Assembly: GCA_020697255.1 (NCBI GenBank)
Contig: JAJFBE010000005.1
Span: 124,001 to 188,000 of the forward strand
Direction of reading: 5' to 3'
Source: Burkholderiales bacterium
GTDB lineage: Bacteria; Pseudomonadota; Gammaproteobacteria; Burkholderiales; UBA11063
Length of the DNA stretch: 64,000 bases
The notes under the pieces were generated by a model. It worked only from the letters and a program-made list of their open reading frames with translations, searched no databases and was not told the DNA's origin. Numbering within the stretch: the stretch's first letter is position 1; each line of letters starts with the position of its first letter. This document shows, in pieces, positions 16,192 to 26,318 of the stretch. Both the position numbers and the translations under genes were made by a program.

Positions 16192-17652
16192 TTACTCCAA
16201 GTCCAGGCAGATGTATTTGGTAGCCAAATAATCATCCAACCCATAAAAACTGCCTTCGCGCCCAAAACCGGAATGTTTTACGCCGCCAAAAGGTGCATTT
16301 TCACCTGATATTGTACCAGAATTAATTCCGACTATGCCATAATATAACTTTTCCGACACATTAAATATTCGCCGAATATTTTGGCTGTAAAAATAACTGG
16401 CTAAGCCAAAGGGGGTATCATTGGCTAATTGGATAACTTCTTCATCAGAATCAAATGAATATAAAGCTAGCACCGGCCCAAAAATTTCTTCATTAAAAAT
16501 CCGCATATGTTTAGTACAATCGCCCAAAACTACCGGCGGCAGAAAGTTTTCACCTAAATTATGCGTTTCATTACCATATATAACTTGGGCACCTGATGCT
16601 ACAGCATCTTCAATTAGTGATTTAGAGTGAGAAACTGCGCTTTTATTAATTAGTGGTCCGATATTGGTATCTGGTTTTAAACCATTACCGATTTTTAATT
16701 TTTTTATCTGCGGAATTAGTGTATCAATAAATTTATCAAAAATTTTATTAGATACAAAAACCCGGTTGGCACATACACAGGTTTGTCCGGCATTTCTAAA
16801 TTTGGATTTTATCAGACCTTCCACAGCTTTTTCCAAATCTGCATCATCAAAAACAATAAACGGTGCATTGCCGCCTAGCTCAAGCGACATACGTTTTAGG
16901 GTATTAGCACTATTTTGATATAGCTCTTTTCCAACGGAAGTTGAGCCGGTGAAGCTGATTTTACGGATAATGTCCGAGTCACAAAACTTTTTACTAATTT
17001 GGCTGCTATTACCGGTAACTAGATTAAATACTCCAGGTGGGAGGCCAGCTTCTATTGCCAAGTGTCCAAGAGCTAAAGCGGACAAAGGGGTTTGTCCGGA
17101 AGGTCTGGCTATCATACTGCAGCCAGCAGCTAGTGCTGCAGCTAGTTTACGTGCCAGCATGGCACTTGGAAAATTCCATGGAGTGATTGAAGCACAAACA
17201 CCAACAGGTTCTTTACGAACTATGATGCGTTGAGAGGCTATATTAGCATCAATAGTATCGCCATAAATGCGTTTAGCTTCTTCACTAAAGAATTCAAAAT
17301 AAGAGGCTCCATAGAGTATCTCATTTTTAGCTTCAGCCAGAGGTTTGCCCGCTTCAAGAGTAACTATTTTAGCCAGATCATCGGCATTAATAATAATTAG
17401 CTCATATAGCTTACGCAGTATCTTTGCTCGCTCTTTAGCGGTTTTATTTCTCCATACCATAAAACCGTTATGAGAATTTTGGATGGCTTTATCAATGTCA
17501 GTATCTGTTGCCTCGCATATAGTAGCAATAATTTCATTATTAGCAGGATTGGTAACGTTTTGTTGTGGTCTATCATAAACCCATTCCCCATTAATTAATA
17601 ATCCTGGTTTAATTAATTCAGGGTTAGATAACTCTTGTTGCCAGTTTAGCAT
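16192..17652 (-). CDS. gabD: NAD(P)-dependent succinate-semialdehyde dehydrogenase
   Basis: 486 aa, aldehyde dehydrogenase superfamily. It oxidises succinic semialdehyde to succinate. The motifs ITPWNFPSAMLARK, FTGSTSVGKEL, catalytic Glu in LELGGNAPFIVFDDADL and catalytic Cys in FRNAGQTCVCANRVFV are intact. The CVC pair and the GLPPGVFNLVTG and FGREGSFYGLDDYL blocks favour GabD over other ALDHs. No GABA transaminase is adjacent. Confidence 0.9.
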   Translation of the reverse strand: MLNWQQELSNPELIKPGLLINGEWVYDRPQQNVTNPANNEIIATICEATDTDIDKAIQNSHNGFMVWRNKTAKERAKILRKLYELIIINADDLAKIVTLEAGKPLAEAKNEILYGASYFEFFSEEAKRIYGDTIDANIASQRIIVRKEPVGVCASITPWNFPSAMLARKLAAALAAGCSMIARPSGQTPLSALALGHLAIEAGLPPGVFNLVTGNSSQISKKFCDSDIIRKISFTGSTSVGKELYQNSANTLKRMSLELGGNAPFIVFDDADLEKAVEGLIKSKFRNAGQTCVCANRVFVSNKIFDKFIDTLIPQIKKLKIGNGLKPDTNIGPLINKSAVSHSKSLIEDAVASGAQVIYGNETHNLGENFLPPVVLGDCTKHMRIFNEEIFGPVLALYSFDSDEEVIQLANDTPFGLASYFYSQNIRRIFNVSEKLYYGIVGINSGTISGENAPFGGVKHSGFGREGSFYGLDDYLATKYICLDLE

Positions 17653-17762
17653 GATTAGGAATCCTTTTAATAGTTGTGTTACAAGTATTAATCAAGTAAA
17701 AGCAAAATAAATATTTAGCTGGGGTGCAGATGTTGGCATATGTAGCCTGATTTTTAGCAATA

Positions 17763-18350
17763 TTACTTAAATAGCACGTTATCGATTATATCGCATATAG
17801 TGTGTAGTACCAATAGATGTATTTCCTGAATGCGGGCAGTACGATTAGCCGGGGCACAAATATTGATATCTGTAGCTCCCAGCATCTTATCAATTTTCCC
17901 ACCGTCTTTTCCGGTCATGGCAATTATTATCATACCTTTTTTTTGAGCTATTTCTATAGCTTTAATTACATTACCTGAATTTCCTGAAGTAGAAATAGCA
18001 AATAATATGTCACCCCTATTTCCCAAAGCTTCAACTTGCTTAGAAAATACTACATCAAAGGAATAATCATTACCAATTGCGGTTAACGCTGAGGTGTCGG
18101 TAGTTAATGCTATGGCGGGTAATGGAGTACGCTCCATTTCATAACGACCGGTAAATTCGGCTGCAAAATGTTGGCTATCTGCAGCCGAACCACCATTACC
18201 ACAGATTAATAATTTATTGCCATTTTTAAATGCATTTGTAATAGTAGTAGCTGCTGCTGTAACCGGAGTTTCCAGTGCGCTTAGTGCTTTTTGTTTAGCT
18301 TCGATACTTTGAGTAAAGTTTTCTATGAACAGGGTTTTAGCAATTGACAT
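17763..18350 (-). CDS. gmhA: Sedoheptulose-7-phosphate isomerase (phosphoheptose isomerase), SIS domain
   Basis: 195 aa. It begins heptose synthesis for the LPS inner core. The SIS core [22 protein letters not shown] keeps the catalytic Glu (AEFTGRY), and the C-terminal [14 protein letters not shown] keeps the catalytic His, which separates it from the non-enzymatic paralogue Dia[15 protein letters not shown] is the phosphate-binding loop. It lies nine bases after yraN, an arrangement seen for diaA/gmhA in many beta- and gammaproteobacteria. Confidence 0.88.
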   Translation of the reverse strand: MSIAKTLFIENFTQSIEAKQKALSALETPVTAAATTITNAFKNGNKLLICGNGGSAADSQHFAAEFTGRYEMERTPLPAIALTTDTSALTAIGNDYSFDVVFSKQVEALGNRGDILFAISTSGNSGNVIKAIEIAQKKGMIIIAMTGKDGGKIDKMLGATDINICAPANRTARIQEIHLLVLHTICDIIDNVLFK

Positions 18351-18359
18351 ATGTAGTTC

Positions 18360-18710
18360 CTATAAACAAATTACATTTTTAAGCCATTTTACGTTATTAG
18401 CTGCATCCATGGCAATAACATCAAAACGGCAGTTAATATTCTTACTGGTTTTTAATAAATAATATTGTGCAGTTAAAATTAATTTCTTTTGTTTAGCTGG
18501 TGTAATGCTTTCTATAGCACTATCAAACCCAAGCTTACGTTGTTTTACTTCTACAAATACACAGGTATTATTATCAGTCATGATCAAATCAATTTCACCA
18601 AAGCGCGAATAAAAATTTTGCAAAACTAATTTTAAGCCTTGTTGCTCTAAATATTTACAAGCAAACATTTCAGCAACATTTCCCGCTTTACGTCTACTCT
18701 CCAATGGCAT
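18360..18710 (-). CDS. yraN: YraN family (UPF0102) nuclease-fold protein
   Basis: 116 aa. The small endonuclease-like fold has the conserved G-x-x-AE-x-A-x-x-YL (GNVAEMFACKYL), FGEIDLIM and FVEVKQR motifs, the E-D-ExK pattern of PD-(D/E)XK nucleases. Biochemical function is not established. It overlaps the upstream ABC-F gene by 17 bases and is followed closely by gmhA, so the three form one operon. Confidence 0.92.
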   Translation of the reverse strand: MPLESRRKAGNVAEMFACKYLEQQGLKLVLQNFYSRFGEIDLIMTDNNTCVFVEVKQRKLGFDSAIESITPAKQKKLILTAQYYLLKTSKNINCRFDVIAMDAANNVKWLKNVICL

Positions 18711-20484
18711 GATGAATCTCTAACCACTTGCTTTCTATTTCATCTAGCTTAGCTTTAGCCTGATTGTATTTGTCAGTGGTTTCTTTAAGCTTTGCATTAT
18801 CCGAATTTGTGGCATGCTCTGCCATTTGTTCTTCAAGAGTTTTAATTTGTGTTTCTAACCGCAATATTTTTTCTTCGAGATTAGCCAGATCACTTTTAAG
18901 GCGTAAAACATTTTTTTGCGCTGCTGGTTTTGGAGTAGTAGGTGCTATAGTTGGTACTTTATTTTTTGTAGCTATGGCAGTATCTTTTTTTAATAAAAAC
19001 TGATGATACTCTTCCAAGTCACCATTAAACGGTTTTAAATGCCCTCCATCAATTAGATAAAATTCATCTACAACGCTTGAGAGTAAAAATTTATCATGGG
19101 AGACAATTACTACTGCACCATTAAAATCCTGGATACTACTGGCAAGTTCTTCACGCATTTGCATATCCAGATGGTTAGTTGGCTCATCCAAAAATATGAT
19201 ATTGGGACGGTGTAAAATAATATTGGCAATAGTTAAGCGGGCCTTTTCACCACCGGAAAAATTTTTAATTGATTCATGTACCTTATCACCGACAAAGCCA
19301 TAGCTACCCAGGTAGCCACGTAGCTCTTGTTCACGTTTATTTTTATGTTCACGTGAGAAAAGGCTTAATGGAGAATCGGTAAGGCTAATTCCATCAACAG
19401 TATGTTGGGCAAAATAACCGATTTTCACTTTTGGGTTTATCTCGCGTATGCCACTTTGTAGCGTAGATCCATCAATAAAAGTTTTAATTAAAGTAGATTT
19501 ACCGATACCATTACGCCCAAGTAAACCAATTCGGCTATTTTGAAAAATATCCAATTTGGCATGATTAATTAAGGTTTTACCTGGGTAACCGATGGTTGCA
19601 TCACTAATACTAATTAGTTTATCTACCTGATATTCTGGCTCAAGAAATTCGATATCATATTCAATATCTTTAGGAATATTTTTGGCAATCTGGATTTTTT
19701 CAATCATTTTTACCCGGCTTTGGGCTTGTTTTGCCCGGGTACCGGCACTAAATTTATCAACAAATTTTTGTAAATGGGCAACCCTGGCCAGATTTTTTGC
19801 CTGAACTTGCTGATGTTGAATTAGCTGTTCAGCACGTGTACGTTCAAATATTGAGTAATTGCCAGTGTATAATGTTAGGCGTTTATTGCTAAGTGATAGG
19901 GTATGATTGGTTACATTATCCAAAAATTCCCTGTCATGCGAAATTATCATTAATAGGCCAGAATACTTTTTAAGCCAGTCTTCGAGCCATATAACAGTTT
20001 CTACATCCAAGTGATTGGTAGGTTCATCAAGTAATAATAAGTCTGAGGGAACAAATAGCGCTTTGGCCAAATTAGCCCGCATCTGCCAGCCACCGGAGAA
20101 ATGATTAAGTGGCAAATATAACTCTTCCTGAGAAAAGCCTAAATTAATTAATAGCTTTTCAGCGCTTGGACGTAGCTGGTAATATTCAGGTAAGTCGATA
20201 TGTGCTTCAATAATTAGCGGATGTACATTTAGTACGTATTCAGTGAGTAGAATATCCGAATCTTCGATTTCTTGCTCTACATAGGCAATATGCGTATCCT
20301 GACTTAAGCCAAAATCACCTATATCTGGGTGATTTTGCCCTAAAATCAGTTTAAATAAAGAAGTTTTACCACTGCCATTTTGGCCAACCAAGCCAATTTT
20401 TTGTCCGATATAAAGTTGTAAATTAGCCTCGTCAAAGAGGATTTTGCTGCCATAGGCCAGGCGCAGATTTTTTAAACTTAGCAT
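18694..20484 (-). CDS. ABC-F family ATPase (YheS-like)
   Basis: About 596 aa from MLSLKNLRL; an in-frame extension of 12 codons lacks support. Two ABC cassettes are visible: Walker A GLVGQNGSGKTS with FSGGWQMRANLA and LLLDEPTNHLDVE, then GLLGRNGIGKST with FSGGEKARLTIA and IFLDEPTNHLDMQ. The linker between them and a C-terminal coiled coil (residues about 525-590, LESKI-rich) complete the ABC-F layout. ABC-F proteins act on ribosomes stalled in translation. Sequence details fit YheS better than Uup or EttA. Confidence 0.88.
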   Translation of the reverse strand: MLSLKNLRLAYGSKILFDEANLQLYIGQKIGLVGQNGSGKTSLFKLILGQNHPDIGDFGLSQDTHIAYVEQEIEDSDILLTEYVLNVHPLIIEAHIDLPEYYQLRPSAEKLLINLGFSQEELYLPLNHFSGGWQMRANLAKALFVPSDLLLLDEPTNHLDVETVIWLEDWLKKYSGLLMIISHDREFLDNVTNHTLSLSNKRLTLYTGNYSIFERTRAEQLIQHQQVQAKNLARVAHLQKFVDKFSAGTRAKQAQSRVKMIEKIQIAKNIPKDIEYDIEFLEPEYQVDKLISISDATIGYPGKTLINHAKLDIFQNSRIGLLGRNGIGKSTLIKTFIDGSTLQSGIREINPKVKIGYFAQHTVDGISLTDSPLSLFSREHKNKREQELRGYLGSYGFVGDKVHESIKNFSGGEKARLTIANIILHRPNIIFLDEPTNHLDMQMREELASSIQDFNGAVVIVSHDKFLLSSVVDEFYLIDGGHLKPFNGDLEEYHQFLLKKDTAIATKNKVPTIAPTTPKPAAQKNVLRLKSDLANLEEKILRLETQIKTLEEQMAEHATNSDNAKLKETTDKYNQAKAKLDEIESKWLEIHHAIGE

Positions 20485-20691
20485 ATATGTGTATAGTTTT
20501 GTATAATTTATAAGGATCAAGATTATAGCATATATTATAAAAACTACTTATCTATATTCTACATGGCGCATCGCTACTATTACTATATGATTAAACAAAA
20601 CTTAGTAATATTGGTATATTATCAGGTTATAGTTTTTGAATTTATTGTATAATACGATGGTTTAGAATGACTTCTATTTAAGGATATCAAA

Positions 20692-21936
20692 ATGAGTTTA
20701 CTAAGTCAGGGTTTTTTAGCCATAGTTATTTTAGTCACGCTTATGAAGCTTTATCTAGCAAGTCGCCAGATGAAAGCGATTAAAACAAATATTAACCAGG
20801 TACCGGCTAGTTTTAGCCAAAGTATCAGCCTATCTGATCATCAAAAAGCAGCAAATTATAATTTGGCTAAATTACGCTTAGGCAATTTAGAGCTGGTATT
20901 TGGAACAATAATATTGCTCTTATTCACTCTAGGCGGCGGAATTGAATTTATAAATACTAAACTGAATAATGTTATGACTACGGGAACACTTAGTTATGGT
21001 GTAGCTGTAATTGCAGCATTTACAGTTATTAATGCCATAATAAACATGCCATTTTCATTATATTCCACTTTTGGTATTGAACAAAAATTTGGTTTTAACA
21101 AGATAACAGTAAAATTATTTATTATTGATTTGATAAAAACTACATTATTATCTTGTATATTAGGAATCCCCTTTTTATATCTAGTTTTGTGGCTGATGGC
21201 AATTATGGGTAATTTCTGGTGGCTATGGGTGTGGGTGGCATTTGTTATATTTAATGTATTAATGCTATTAATCTATCCAACATTTATTGCACCGATATTT
21301 AATAAATTTACCCCGTTATCTGATATAGATTTAAAAGTCCGGATTGATAATTTATTAACTAAATGTGGTTTTCAGTCACGTGGGGTATTTGTAATGGATG
21401 GCTCAAAACGCTCATCGCATGGCAATGCTTACTTTACCGGGATTGGCAAATCAAAGCGCATAGTATTTTTTGATACATTGATTAAACAGTTAAATCATGT
21501 CGAAATTGAAGCGGTTTTAGCCCATGAGTTGGGGCATTTTAAACGTAAGCATGTACTAAAACAAATGATAGTATCTTTTGTTATGGCATTAATTGCATTA
21601 TACATATTGGGTTTATTAATTGATAGCCAGACATTTTATAATGCTTTAGGAGTTAGCACAGTAAATAATGCCAATGGCTTACTTTTATTTATGCTGGTTT
21701 TAGGCGTGGTTACTTTTCCTTTAGCGCCATTATCTAGTTATTTCTCTCGTAAGAATGAATTTGAAGCTGATGCTTTTGCTAAAGAGCATGCCAATAAGGA
21801 CGATTTAATAAGTGGTTTGGTTAAGATGTATAAAGATAATGCATCAACTCTAACGCCAGATGAATTGTATGTTAAATTTTATTATTCACATCCACCGGCA
21901 AGTGTGAGGATAGCACATCTGCAAGCCGGTAGCTGA
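20692..21936 (+). CDS. M48 family zinc metalloprotease (Ste24/CAAX protease-like), membrane-embedded
   Basis: 414 aa with about seven membrane segments. The zinc motif is HELGH in AVLAHELGHFKRKH, with a third ligand in the downstream NEFEADAFAKEHA. The Ste24-type N-terminal peptidase_M48_N region covers residues 30-200. In bacteria such enzymes probably take part in membrane-protein quality control; no substrate can be named. AAGGATATCAAA precedes the ATG. It lies four bases ahead of rsgA, so they are probably one operon. Confidence 0.9.
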   Translation: MSLLSQGFLAIVILVTLMKLYLASRQMKAIKTNINQVPASFSQSISLSDHQKAANYNLAKLRLGNLELVFGTIILLLFTLGGGIEFINTKLNNVMTTGTLSYGVAVIAAFTVINAIINMPFSLYSTFGIEQKFGFNKITVKLFIIDLIKTTLLSCILGIPFLYLVLWLMAIMGNFWWLWVWVAFVIFNVLMLLIYPTFIAPIFNKFTPLSDIDLKVRIDNLLTKCGFQSRGVFVMDGSKRSSHGNAYFTGIGKSKRIVFFDTLIKQLNHVEIEAVLAHELGHFKRKHVLKQMIVSFVMALIALYILGLLIDSQTFYNALGVSTVNNANGLLLFMLVLGVVTFPLAPLSSYFSRKNEFEADAFAKEHANKDDLISGLVKMYKDNASTLTPDELYVKFYYSHPPASVRIAHLQAGS

Positions 21937-21940
21937 TTTT

Positions 21941-22828
21941 ATGCCAAAAGGATTAATCACAAAAAGTTATGGACGGGGGTATATTGTAGAAGTTGATGGT
22001 TCTACATATACCGCTGTTACTAAAGCTAAAAAAGTTGATTATGTAGTGGGGGATTGGGTAGTAGTTGATATTATAAATGATGAGCAGGTACAAATTACTG
22101 ATCTTATTCCGCGTGCTAATTTGGTCTATCGAATGGATCATAACCGCAGTAAATTAATTGCCAGTAATATCGACCAGATACTAATTGTAATAGCGATCAA
22201 ACCTAATTTTAATCCAAACTTTCTAAATAGCTGTTTGCTATTTGCTGAAAGTGCCGGGATTAATCCCTATATTATAGTTAATAAATCTGATATGACAGAA
22301 AGTTTTAAATTTATTCAGCAGATAACCAATTTATATCATACTAAATTGGGATATACTGTTATCAGTTTATCGGCACAAGCTAATTGTAATAGTTTAACCC
22401 CGTTATTAAAAGAGAGGCAAAGTGTATTAATTGGTCAATCTGGGGTAGGGAAGTCAACCATTACTAACCAGATTATACCGGAAGCTTTTACTTCTGTAGA
22501 TAGTATTACTAAAGCAGAAACGAGTGGGCGACATACAACCACTAACGCTACTTTATATCATATAGATAAAACATCCGGTTTAATTGATTGTCCGGGTTTG
22601 CAAGAGTTTGGCTTATATCATTTATCTGTAGAAGAATTACCGGAATTATTTCCTGAATTACGCCCACATTTAAATAAATGCCGCTTTCGCAATTGTCGGC
22701 ATTTAAATGAGCCTGGCTGTATGATTACAAAAGCACATGCAGATGGTGAAATTGATGAGATTCGTTATCAATTACTTCAAACTTTAACCGAAAAATTAAG
22801 CCAAAAGACTAATTATCGACTAGCCTAA
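21941..22828 (+). CDS. rsgA: Ribosome small-subunit biogenesis GTPase RsgA
   Basis: 295 aa. It has an N-terminal OB fold (residues 1-70), then a circularly permuted GTPase domain with G4 IVNKSDM before G1 GQSGVGKST and G3 DCPG. A C-terminal zinc knuckle reads CRFRNCRHLNEPGC (C-x4-C-x-H-x5-C). It checks the maturing 30S decoding centre and releases RbfA. Confidence 0.95.
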   Translation: MPKGLITKSYGRGYIVEVDGSTYTAVTKAKKVDYVVGDWVVVDIINDEQVQITDLIPRANLVYRMDHNRSKLIASNIDQILIVIAIKPNFNPNFLNSCLLFAESAGINPYIIVNKSDMTESFKFIQQITNLYHTKLGYTVISLSAQANCNSLTPLLKERQSVLIGQSGVGKSTITNQIIPEAFTSVDSITKAETSGRHTTTNATLYHIDKTSGLIDCPGLQEFGLYHLSVEELPELFPELRPHLNKCRFRNCRHLNEPGCMITKAHADGEIDEIRYQLLQTLTEKLSQKTNYRLA

Positions 22829-22929
22829 TCTCGCACTTTACCCACGAGGTTGCTACTATACCTGGAAATAATAGTATTGGAGTACAAGCCGCAGAACGTT
22901 ACTGGAATGTTTGTGCTAAAATAGGGAAA

Positions 22930-23223
22930 GTGTATTATTCGCGGTATAAATTTATGGAAATTAAAATTGGAAAAGGTCTTATAAGGTTAGAGCGGCCAGC
23001 AGCAACAATAGATACCCCGGAGGCTGAGCAAAACAAACGGTTTATCATTACGACGAAGGATGGTAAGGAAAGTAAAACAGACCTCGGAGCCCAAGATCGG
23101 ATTGCTAGGCTTTATGTATTGTTAGGTTATACTACTGATGCTACGGGTAATGCCAGTATAACCATAGAAAAATACTGTTATGCTAAGAAAAAGTGCTGGG
23201 AAGGCGGCAGCAATAATGATTAG
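22930..23223 (+). CDS. Short hypothetical protein, start uncertain, possibly a remnant
   Basis: About 97 aa, hydrophilic, with a possible start at GTG 22930 or ATG 22954 (MEIKIGKGLIRLE). The frame stays open without a stop codon back through 22832, reading TIPGNNSIGVQAAERYW just upstream, so the present ORF may be the 3' part of a longer gene. No clear ribosome site precedes either start. No family recognised. Confidence 0.35.
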   Translation: MYYSRYKFMEIKIGKGLIRLERPAATIDTPEAEQNKRFIITTKDGKESKTDLGAQDRIARLYVLLGYTTDATGNASITIEKYCYAKKKCWEGGSNND

Positions 23224-23531
23224 TAGACTAATTATTATTTACTTATAAAATATGCCGACGTTAATTTATAGCGGCTCACAATTACATATTACGATGTTTG
23301 GGAACGGCATAGAAAATATCAATTACTGTATTTTACCTAAAAATTCGGCCACTATATCATCATTCTGGAAGTCGTAAGGGGGATTTTGATGCTGTATGGG
23401 ATCAGGTTCCGCTTGATCCGGTAAAATAAGTACACAGCCATTTCTCCACATAAAGAGGGATGGCGCATTATAATTTCAGCCTGCAACTGTGTTTTACAAA
23501 TAATTATTTTTGTATAAGTTTTCAATAGATC
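23224..23531. other. Intergenic stretch without a convincing gene
   Basis: It contains only short frames: a 41-codon one from ATG 23252 and an overlapping one ending DFDAVWDQVPLDPVK before 23430. Neither has a good ribosome site. They may be remnants of the same degraded locus as the preceding hypothetical gene. No RNA gene or repeat is recognised. Confidence 0.4.
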
Positions 23532-23855
23532 TTAGATGGCGAAGGTCTTTAAGTAAAAATCAATCCCCTTCCGCTCGATAAGGCTGAGTAACTTAAGAGA
23601 GGTACCTTGAGGATGCTTATTACCAGTTTCCCATTTTGCAACAGTAGATAAGCTTATACCTAGTAATTTTGCAAAATCTGGTTGTGTTACTTTAGCAATA
23701 TTTTTTCTTATATTTAAAATTTCTGCCGGCAGCATTGGGTGTATATCTATCATACATAATTTATCAAATTTTTGCATAGTTGTAAGATCTACAATACCTT
23801 TTTTATATGCGCTAGTTACAGATTTATGAATTTTAGTTAATATTTTATTACTCAT
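23532..23855 (-). CDS. XRE/HigA-type helix-turn-helix protein (orphan antitoxin-like)
   Basis: 107 aa. The C-terminal half is a Cro/C1-type HTH (TQPDFAKLLGISLSTVAKWE followed by GNKHPQGTSLKLL). The layout, with an N-terminal arm of about 50 residues, is that of HigA/NadS-like antitoxins whose toxin gene normally lies just upstream. No RelE/HigB-like ORF is found on either side, so it is either solitary or has lost its partner. It may repress itself. Confidence 0.75.
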   Translation of the reverse strand: MSNKILTKIHKSVTSAYKKGIVDLTTMQKFDKLCMIDIHPMLPAEILNIRKNIAKVTQPDFAKLLGISLSTVAKWETGNKHPQGTSLKLLSLIERKGIDFYLKTFAI

Positions 23856-24102
23856 GTCGTTTTACCTCAATTAGTTCTTTAGCATTTATTAATTTGTGTA
23901 TATTGGGGATTAAAATTTATCACCAAATCTTGTAAGATCTTGAACGAGTTCTAAATGCCCCTAAAAAATTACGTGTATAAAATTGGGGGCATATAAATTT
24001 GCCTTTTCTATTTAGTTCGTGTAAAATTCAGTAAAAATGGAAGCTCTTCAGGTAAATATACCTACGCCCTGATCTATTTCATAAATCATGGAGATACGCA
24101 AA

Positions 24103-25005
24103 ATGCCGGCATATATCAATGTTATACTATATATGGTTCTTACTGCTATATCATTTACCTTTATAGATAAGCTTGGTAATGTTGTTAACCCCCTAATCTC
24201 TCTTTTTTTCATGTCAATTTACGCAACAATTTGGTTTAATGCCGTAAATTATAAGCACTTAAAACAAATATACCTGAAATGCTGTTCACAAAATAGGTTA
24301 CTTTATATAATTGTTGCAATTAATGTGGGCATAAATTGGTTATGCTCAATATTTGCACCCCATAAGTCAGATCCGTTTATTTATTTATCAGTAACTTTTG
24401 TAACTATGGCTATATGCGGTCTGGTTGCTACTCAAAAAGAAACTAAAACACAATTTTTTATTGAGTGGGGATGCATAATGCTCCTAGCCTCAAGTGTAGT
24501 CCTATTACGTTATGGTTATGAAATCCATTACAATAAAAATACTGATACCGGGTTAATTTTAGGGTGCATTAGCGGAGTTACAACTTATTACTATGCCGTA
24601 TTTTCCAATAAATATAGCAAAGAAAATAACTTTTCCTCATCCCAGATGCTGGCACTTCGTTTCTGGCCATTAATAATTGGTCTTGGCTGTTTTATACTCT
24701 TTAGGCATATTACATTTACATTCACGTGGCATATTACTTTTATTTTGTTAATTATATCTTTTCTCGCCTTAATTATCCCGGTATATTTTTTGCAAAAGGC
24801 AATCATAACTATCAAAACAAATAGCTTGTCTGTCATTTTGGCAATAACTCCGGTAATAACATTTTTTATATATTCTATAAGCATTAAAAAATTAAACCTG
24901 ACTAATTTGGTAGTTTGCCTGGTTATAACTACCACCTTGTGTATTTCAAGAATAATACCAATTATTTTAAGCCACCGGCGCAAACATCTGGGTGTAAAAG
25001 GGTAA
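24103..25005 (+). CDS. DMT-superfamily (EamA-like) transporter
   Basis: About 300 aa with 9-10 hydrophobic segments in two halves, the usual layout of drug/metabolite transporters, many of which export amino acids or small metabolites. The ATG at 24103 is preferred because GGAG lies nine bases upstream; an ATG at 24088 overlaps that site. The ATP-grasp ligase gene starts five bases after its stop, so the two form a pair and the carrier may export the ligase product. Confidence 0.75.
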   Translation: MPAYINVILYMVLTAISFTFIDKLGNVVNPLISLFFMSIYATIWFNAVNYKHLKQIYLKCCSQNRLLYIIVAINVGINWLCSIFAPHKSDPFIYLSVTFVTMAICGLVATQKETKTQFFIEWGCIMLLASSVVLLRYGYEIHYNKNTDTGLILGCISGVTTYYYAVFSNKYSKENNFSSSQMLALRFWPLIIGLGCFILFRHITFTFTWHITFILLIISFLALIIPVYFLQKAIITIKTNSLSVILAITPVITFFIYSISIKKLNLTNLVVCLVITTTLCISRIIPIILSHRRKHLGVKG

Positions 25006-25010
25006 TTTTT

Positions 25011-26243
25011 ATGACGACATTGCAAGTGCTATTAATTAATCCGTTTAGTTCTGCTAAATATATGTCGGATGAATTTAAAAAATATAATATTAAAACTATT
25101 GCGTTATACACAATTGATGTTTCTGAATTTCCTGCTTACTTAAAACCATCTCCCAATTTATTTGATGAACAGATATTTTTCTTATCTACAGATGCTGATG
25201 ATATTGTGAAGCATCTGGGTCGGCGTAAATTTGATTTTGTTATAAATGGTTTTGAAAGTGAGATAGAAATTGCTGATAAACTGGGTAAAATATATACTCC
25301 TGAGCATGCGAATAATCCAGATAGTTTTCTAAAACGCTCTGATAAATATGAAATGCACCAGGCTTTAGCTAAAGCCGGCTTGCCCCACATTAAGCAATAT
25401 CTATATTCATGTAATGACCCACTACCTGATTTAGACAGCTTACATCTACAGTATCCATGTTTTGTAAAACCCCTGGCGGCAAATGGTTCGATTGGTGCTT
25501 ATAAAATTAGTTCTAATGATGAATTGGAGAAATACTTTACTGTGGATCGGCTAAATTTTAACAGTATCTGTGAAACAGGGGAAAATAAGGATAAGTTTCT
25601 TATCGCCGAATTTGTTGAAGGTGGCGAAATAACGGTAGACACATTTTCTATAGATGGTAAACACTATATATCATCAATTCAACAATCTTATAAAAGATAT
25701 GTTAAATCAATAGTGTTACAGGGTTATTTTGAAGACATTACAGATGAAAAGCTTTTGAAAAAAACGTCTAATTATATTGTCCAAATTCTGGATACAATAG
25801 GGTTATCTAATGGATTTGCACATACTGAAATGTTCTTAATGCCAAATGGAGAGTTGAAATTAATTGAGGTAAACCCAAGAATATCCGGTGCAGGTGGCCA
25901 TTTAAATAAAGTAGTGAGACTAGAAGGTGGGTTAACTCAAATAGATTTATTGGTAAAGTATGCATTTAACATCAAGCCTAAAGTATTAATAAAAGGTACC
26001 ATATGCCGGGGAATTACCTTATACAATTTATCTAGAAAACCATTATATAATTTGAAGTCTAAGTTAGCCAGATGGAATAGTGTATGCGAAGTTAATCAAT
26101 TAGTGGCTGAAGGTTATATTCAATCTGCCGATGCTCTAAACTTAACTGATGTAGTTGCTTTTGTTATTCTATGTGCTTCTGATAATAAAATCCTGGAAAA
26201 ACATACCAAAGAAATTTTGGAACAAGATAAACTAGGCTGGTAA
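25011..26243 (+). CDS. ATP-grasp ligase-like protein (carbamoyl-phosphate synthase-type fold)
   Basis: 410 aa. An N-terminal Rossmann-like preATP-grasp domain (residues 1-110) leads to an ATP-grasp domain with a P-loop-like lid (CFVKPLAANGSIGAYK), FLIAEFVEGGEITVDTF and the metal-binding LIEVNPRISGAGGH. The layout is that of carboxylate-amine ligases such as BacD-type amino-acid ligases or biotin-carboxylase-like enzymes. AAAGGG lies just upstream of the ATG. Coupled with the DMT carrier, it may make a dipeptide-like metabolite. The product is not identifiable from sequence. Confidence 0.75.
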   Translation: MTTLQVLLINPFSSAKYMSDEFKKYNIKTIALYTIDVSEFPAYLKPSPNLFDEQIFFLSTDADDIVKHLGRRKFDFVINGFESEIEIADKLGKIYTPEHANNPDSFLKRSDKYEMHQALAKAGLPHIKQYLYSCNDPLPDLDSLHLQYPCFVKPLAANGSIGAYKISSNDELEKYFTVDRLNFNSICETGENKDKFLIAEFVEGGEITVDTFSIDGKHYISSIQQSYKRYVKSIVLQGYFEDITDEKLLKKTSNYIVQILDTIGLSNGFAHTEMFLMPNGELKLIEVNPRISGAGGHLNKVVRLEGGLTQIDLLVKYAFNIKPKVLIKGTICRGITLYNLSRKPLYNLKSKLARWNSVCEVNQLVAEGYIQSADALNLTDVVAFVILCASDNKILEKHTKEILEQDKLGW

Positions 26244-26318
26244 GACAAAACAAATTATATATCCAACTGCTGATATGTTACAATTCCCTAATGATGAATA
26301 TTTTTTGACGTAATCATT

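Noticed and set aside
23224-23531. Toxin gene partner for the HigA-like protein
   Set aside because: No RelE/HigB-like frame of suitable length on either strand near 23532-23855.
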